Assembly: GCA_964429695.1 (NCBI GenBank)
Contig: CAYSCS010000048.1
Span: 1 to 8,516, forward strand
From: CAYSCS01 sp964429695
GTDB lineage: Bacteria; Acidobacteriota; Aminicenantia; Aminicenantales; Aminicenantaceae
DNA length: 8,516 nt
Direction: 5' to 3'
Shown one piece after another: positions 6,870-8,516 of this stretch. Within the stretch, counting starts at the first letter, position 1. Every line of letters starts with the position of its first letter. The position numbers and the translations under genes were made by a program. Under the pieces are notes generated by a model. That model was not told where the DNA came from. It searched no databases and worked only from the letters and a program-made list of their open reading frames with translations.

Positions 6870-7349
6870 ATGAGAAAGATAAATTTTCTGAAGCTTATCT
6901 TAAGCCTTTTGATCTGTCAGCTTGCGGGTTTTATTGGCTCTCTTTTCACAACCCCATCCATTTCCGAATGGTATAACTATCTTGAAAAACCCTCTTTTAC
7001 TCCACCAAACTGGATTTTTTCTCCAGTGTGGATTTCATTGTTTGTCCTGATGGGAATATCCCTTTACATGGTGTGGAATAAAGGATGGAAAGAGCCACTC
7101 CAGAAAAGAGCACTCTTCTTTTTTGGGACGCAATTTGTGCTCAATATTCTATGGTCAATAATCTTTTTCGGGCTCAGGACTCCTTTTTTTGCTCTCCTTG
7201 AAATCATCTTGCTCTGGATTTCCATTCTGGGAACAATAATTACTTTTTCAAGGGTTTCAAAAAAGGCGGCGCTTCTCCTCGTTCCCTATTTTCTCTGGGT
7301 GAGCTTTGCCGCTTTCCTCAATTACTCCCTCTGGACCCTCAATGCTTAA
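6870..7349 (+). CDS. tspO: TspO/MBR family tryptophan-rich membrane protein
   Basis: At 159 residues with five hydrophobic helices (about 6-27, 46-68, 82-101, 104-127, 133-153), this matches the TspO/peripheral benzodiazepine receptor fold. Diagnostic motifs are WYNYLEKPSFTPPNWIFSPVW (34-54), MGISLYMVWNKGW (61-73), QFVLNILWSIIFFG (88-101) and PYFLWVSFAAFLN (139-151). The tryptophans and the PP and PVW pieces are those conserved in the family. Homologues bind or turn over porphyrins and affect stress or tetrapyrrole responses in some bacteria; the role is not settled. AAGGAAG at 6856-6862 gives a good ribosome binding site 7 nt before the ATG. It is the third gene of the namZ-symporter operon and ends 19 nt from a converging gene. 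Its link to sugar uptake is not obvious from sequence. Confidence 0.95.
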   Translation: MRKINFLKLILSLLICQLAGFIGSLFTTPSISEWYNYLEKPSFTPPNWIFSPVWISLFVLMGISLYMVWNKGWKEPLQKRALFFFGTQFVLNILWSIIFFGLRTPFFALLEIILLWISILGTIITFSRVSKKAALLLVPYFLWVSFAAFLNYSLWTLNA

Positions 7350-7368
7350 GGGAAGAAAAGGTTGCTGA

Positions 7369-8109
7369 TTATTTCATGTTTCTGATGCGCACTTCTATGT
7401 CATTTTCATTCTTCAGTAGCTCAACAAGCTTTGAGGTGGCTGTATCTCCAAAATGATAGGGATAGAGGATTCTTGGTCTGAAGGCTTTTGCTGCATCTGC
7501 CACCATTTCCGGCGTCATAGTATAGGGAAGATTCATAGGTAAAAAGGCAATATCAATATCCCGGAGGGCTTTCATTTCAGGTGTGTTTTCTGTGTCACCG
7601 GCGATATAGATTCTCTTATCTCCAAGAGTGAGAATGTAGCCATTCCCATCTCCCTTTGGATGGAAGGGAAGGCCTTCTCTTCGCATGTGGAGGATGTTAT
7701 AGGCTGGAATACACTCAATCCTTACTTCCTGGACTGTCATCACATCCCCATTCTTCATCACCGTACCTGGAACCCCTTTTTCCAGACACTTCTCGGTAAG
7801 GATCACATCTGTTCCTCTAACTCTTATGGCTTCAATCGCCTTCTCATCGAGATGGTCTCCATGTTCATGGGTGACAAGGATAATGGATGCTTTGGGGAGC
7901 TTCGAGTAATCAGCGTATTGACTGACAGGGTCGATGTGGATGACCTTATCAGAGAAAGTTAACATCAGCGTTGCATGCCCGATAAAGGTGATTTTCAAAT
8001 CTCCTTGGGAAGTAGAGATTATGTCTTCTTCAAATGCCTTTTCTCCGCCAAAAGAAAAAACATAAAGAGTAGAGAGGAAAAACATCGTAAAAATTACTGA
8101 CTTAAACAT
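7369..8109 (-). CDS. Secreted UlaG-like metallo-beta-lactamase-fold hydrolase
   Basis: This 246-residue protein has a cleavable-looking signal peptide (basic MFKS, hydrophobic core to about residue 20), so it should act outside the cytoplasm. The metal-binding core is complete: GHATL (44-48), THEHGDHLD (80-88; H81, H83, D85, H86), a conserved FHPKGDGNGY segment (149-158), AGDTENTPEM (170-179; D172) and YPYHFGD (216-222; H219). This places it in the UlaG/YtkL-like branch of the fold, known for lactonases, phosphodiesterases and other hydrolases; the substrate cannot be read from sequence. AAGGAG (plus positions 8117-8122) lies 7 nt before the ATG. It is transcribed toward tspO and ends 19 nt from it with no clear terminator between them. 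Family members are more often cytoplasmic, so the export signal is a distinguishing feature. Confidence 0.92.
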   Translation of the reverse strand: MFKSVIFTMFFLSTLYVFSFGGEKAFEEDIISTSQGDLKITFIGHATLMLTFSDKVIHIDPVSQYADYSKLPKASIILVTHEHGDHLDEKAIEAIRVRGTDVILTEKCLEKGVPGTVMKNGDVMTVQEVRIECIPAYNILHMRREGLPFHPKGDGNGYILTLGDKRIYIAGDTENTPEMKALRDIDIAFLPMNLPYTMTPEMVADAAKAFRPRILYPYHFGDTATSKLVELLKNENDIEVRIRNMK

Positions 8110-8116
8110 CTTCTCT

Positions 8117-8122
8117 CTCCTT
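8117..8122 (-). promoter_or_regulatory. Shine-Dalgarno site of the metallo-hydrolase gene
   Basis: On the minus strand this reads AAGGAG, 7 nt before the ATG (8107-8109). It supports that start and therefore the full signal peptide. Confidence 0.75.
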
Positions 8123-8159
8123 AATTTAATTTTTTTGACGTTAGCCTTTGTTCGGGGAA

Positions 8160-8195
8160 AAAATCTGTTCTAGATAAACCAGATTTTAGGTTTAT
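8160..8195. repeat. Two overlapping, mutually exclusive inverted repeats
   Basis: AAAATCTG (8160-8167) is the exact complement of CAGATTTT (8180-8187), with a 12-nt loop. ATAAACC (8174-8180) is the exact complement of GGTTTAT (8189-8195), with an 8-nt loop. The stems share bases, so only one can form at a time. The element lies 50-90 nt upstream of the hydrolase start codon on its 5' side, where an operator or leader switch could sit. Confidence 0.45.
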
Positions 8196-8377
8196 GAATT
8201 TAGCTTTAGAAGGGTTAAAAGAACAAATCCTTCTCCATTGATTATTCATCATCTTTTCTAATTCTTATCCAACCCTCTCTTCACATTTACTCTGGTTTTA
8301 GCTTATTCGTATTTTTTTCTTGAGGAACTGTTTTTTTTATTTTAAATAATGTCTGGGTTTTCTGCAATAGTTGTGGG

Positions 8378-8420
8378 CTCATCCTTAAAAAGTGTGGTAA
8401 AATTTGATTAAAGGGATGAG
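8378..8420. repeat. Inverted repeat CTCATCC/GGATGAG
   Basis: CTCATCC (8378-8384) pairs perfectly with GGATGAG (8414-8420); adjacent TTAA bases on each side extend the match with a small bulge. A third copy of CTCATCC occurs at 8485-8491 and could pair with the same GGATGAG arm instead. Function unknown. Confidence 0.4.
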
Positions 8421-8433
8421 GGTAAGGGGGACA

Positions 8434-8454
8434 AAAGAAAGGAGCATTTTCTTT
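8434..8454. repeat. Short AT-rich hairpin
   Basis: AAAGAAA (8434-8440) and TTTCTTT (8448-8454) form a perfect 7-bp stem around a GGAGCAT loop. It lies between the GGATGAG arm and the third CTCATCC copy. The arms are A/T-rich, so chance is a real explanation. Confidence 0.3.
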
Positions 8455-8516
8455 ATATACACATCCACATTTTTAAACCCGTAACTCATCCTCTTCATTA
8501 ATTTCATCTTTGTGTG

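Larger units (their letters stand above)
8123..8516. other. AT-rich non-coding end of window
   Basis: About 390 nt upstream of the minus-strand hydrolase. No convincing gene, tRNA or transposon end is visible. There are homopolymer T tracts (around 8311-8317 and 8331-8338) and several inverted repeats, listed separately. The promoter of the hydrolase gene should lie here on the minus strand, but I could not pick out a well-spaced -35/-10 pair. Confidence 0.5.

Noticed and set aside
8135..8176. Plus-strand promoter TTGACG ... TAGATA
   Set aside because: The spacing is 30 nt, far from the 16-18 nt needed, and no plus-strand gene follows in the window.
8416..8484. Short plus-strand ORF of 22 codons from ATG 8416
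   Set aside because: It has no ribosome binding site, sits within inverted repeats and has no coding character.
8385..8516. Minus-strand frame open to the window edge (about 43 codons), possible C-terminus of a gene outside
   Set aside because: It is short and AT-rich and contains the inverted repeats noted above. Its residues match no family I recognise. It could be reconsidered if the sequence to the right continues the frame.

Overview
The window reads as a piece of a mid-GC bacterial chromosome, by eye about 40-45% G+C overall. The cell is probably Gram-negative: there is a lipoprotein-type signal on a peptidoglycan-sugar hydrolase, a secreted metallo-beta-lactamase-fold protein and a sodium-solute symporter. 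Codon and gene style resemble uncultivated candidate-phylum bacteria, but nothing in the sequence fixes a taxon.

Left part (1-3282, plus strand): a restriction/defence-type segment. It opens inside a type I restriction-modification specificity subunit (hsdS), cut by the window edge and clearly AT-rich. After a 51-nt gap with a strong ribosome binding site come two unrecognised genes of about 370 codons each, joined by a 4-nt GTGA start/stop overlap. The first has a helical N-terminal half and a beta-rich C-terminal half. The second carries a Cys/His cluster that looks zinc-binding and a C-terminal winged-helix-like region. Their base composition is closer to half G+C, so they and hsdS may have different histories. 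They are the best candidate here for an undescribed (possibly defence-linked) two-protein system.

Middle (3283-3711): a 429-nt non-coding stretch. It starts with a G+C-richer, structure-rich segment with several inverted repeats, continues through pyrimidine-rich and AT-palindromic DNA, and ends with a plausible sigma-70 promoter and a leader containing a perfect 10-bp hairpin.

Right part (3712-7349, plus strand): a tight three-gene operon with gaps of 20-32 and 18 nt. It encodes a NamZ-type (DUF1343/GH171) exo-N-acetylmuramidase lipoprotein, a sodium:solute symporter and a TspO/MBR membrane protein. The natural reading is that the hydrolase releases MurNAc or a related sugar outside the inner membrane and the symporter imports it, in place of the PTS transporter used in Bacillus. 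TspO's role in the operon is unclear.

Converging on it from the minus strand (7369-8109) is a signal-peptide-bearing UlaG-like metallo-beta-lactamase-fold hydrolase. The final 400 nt is AT-rich DNA with no convincing gene but several inverted repeats, including two overlapping, mutually exclusive hairpins just upstream of the hydrolase gene. No tRNA, rRNA, CRISPR array or transposase was seen.
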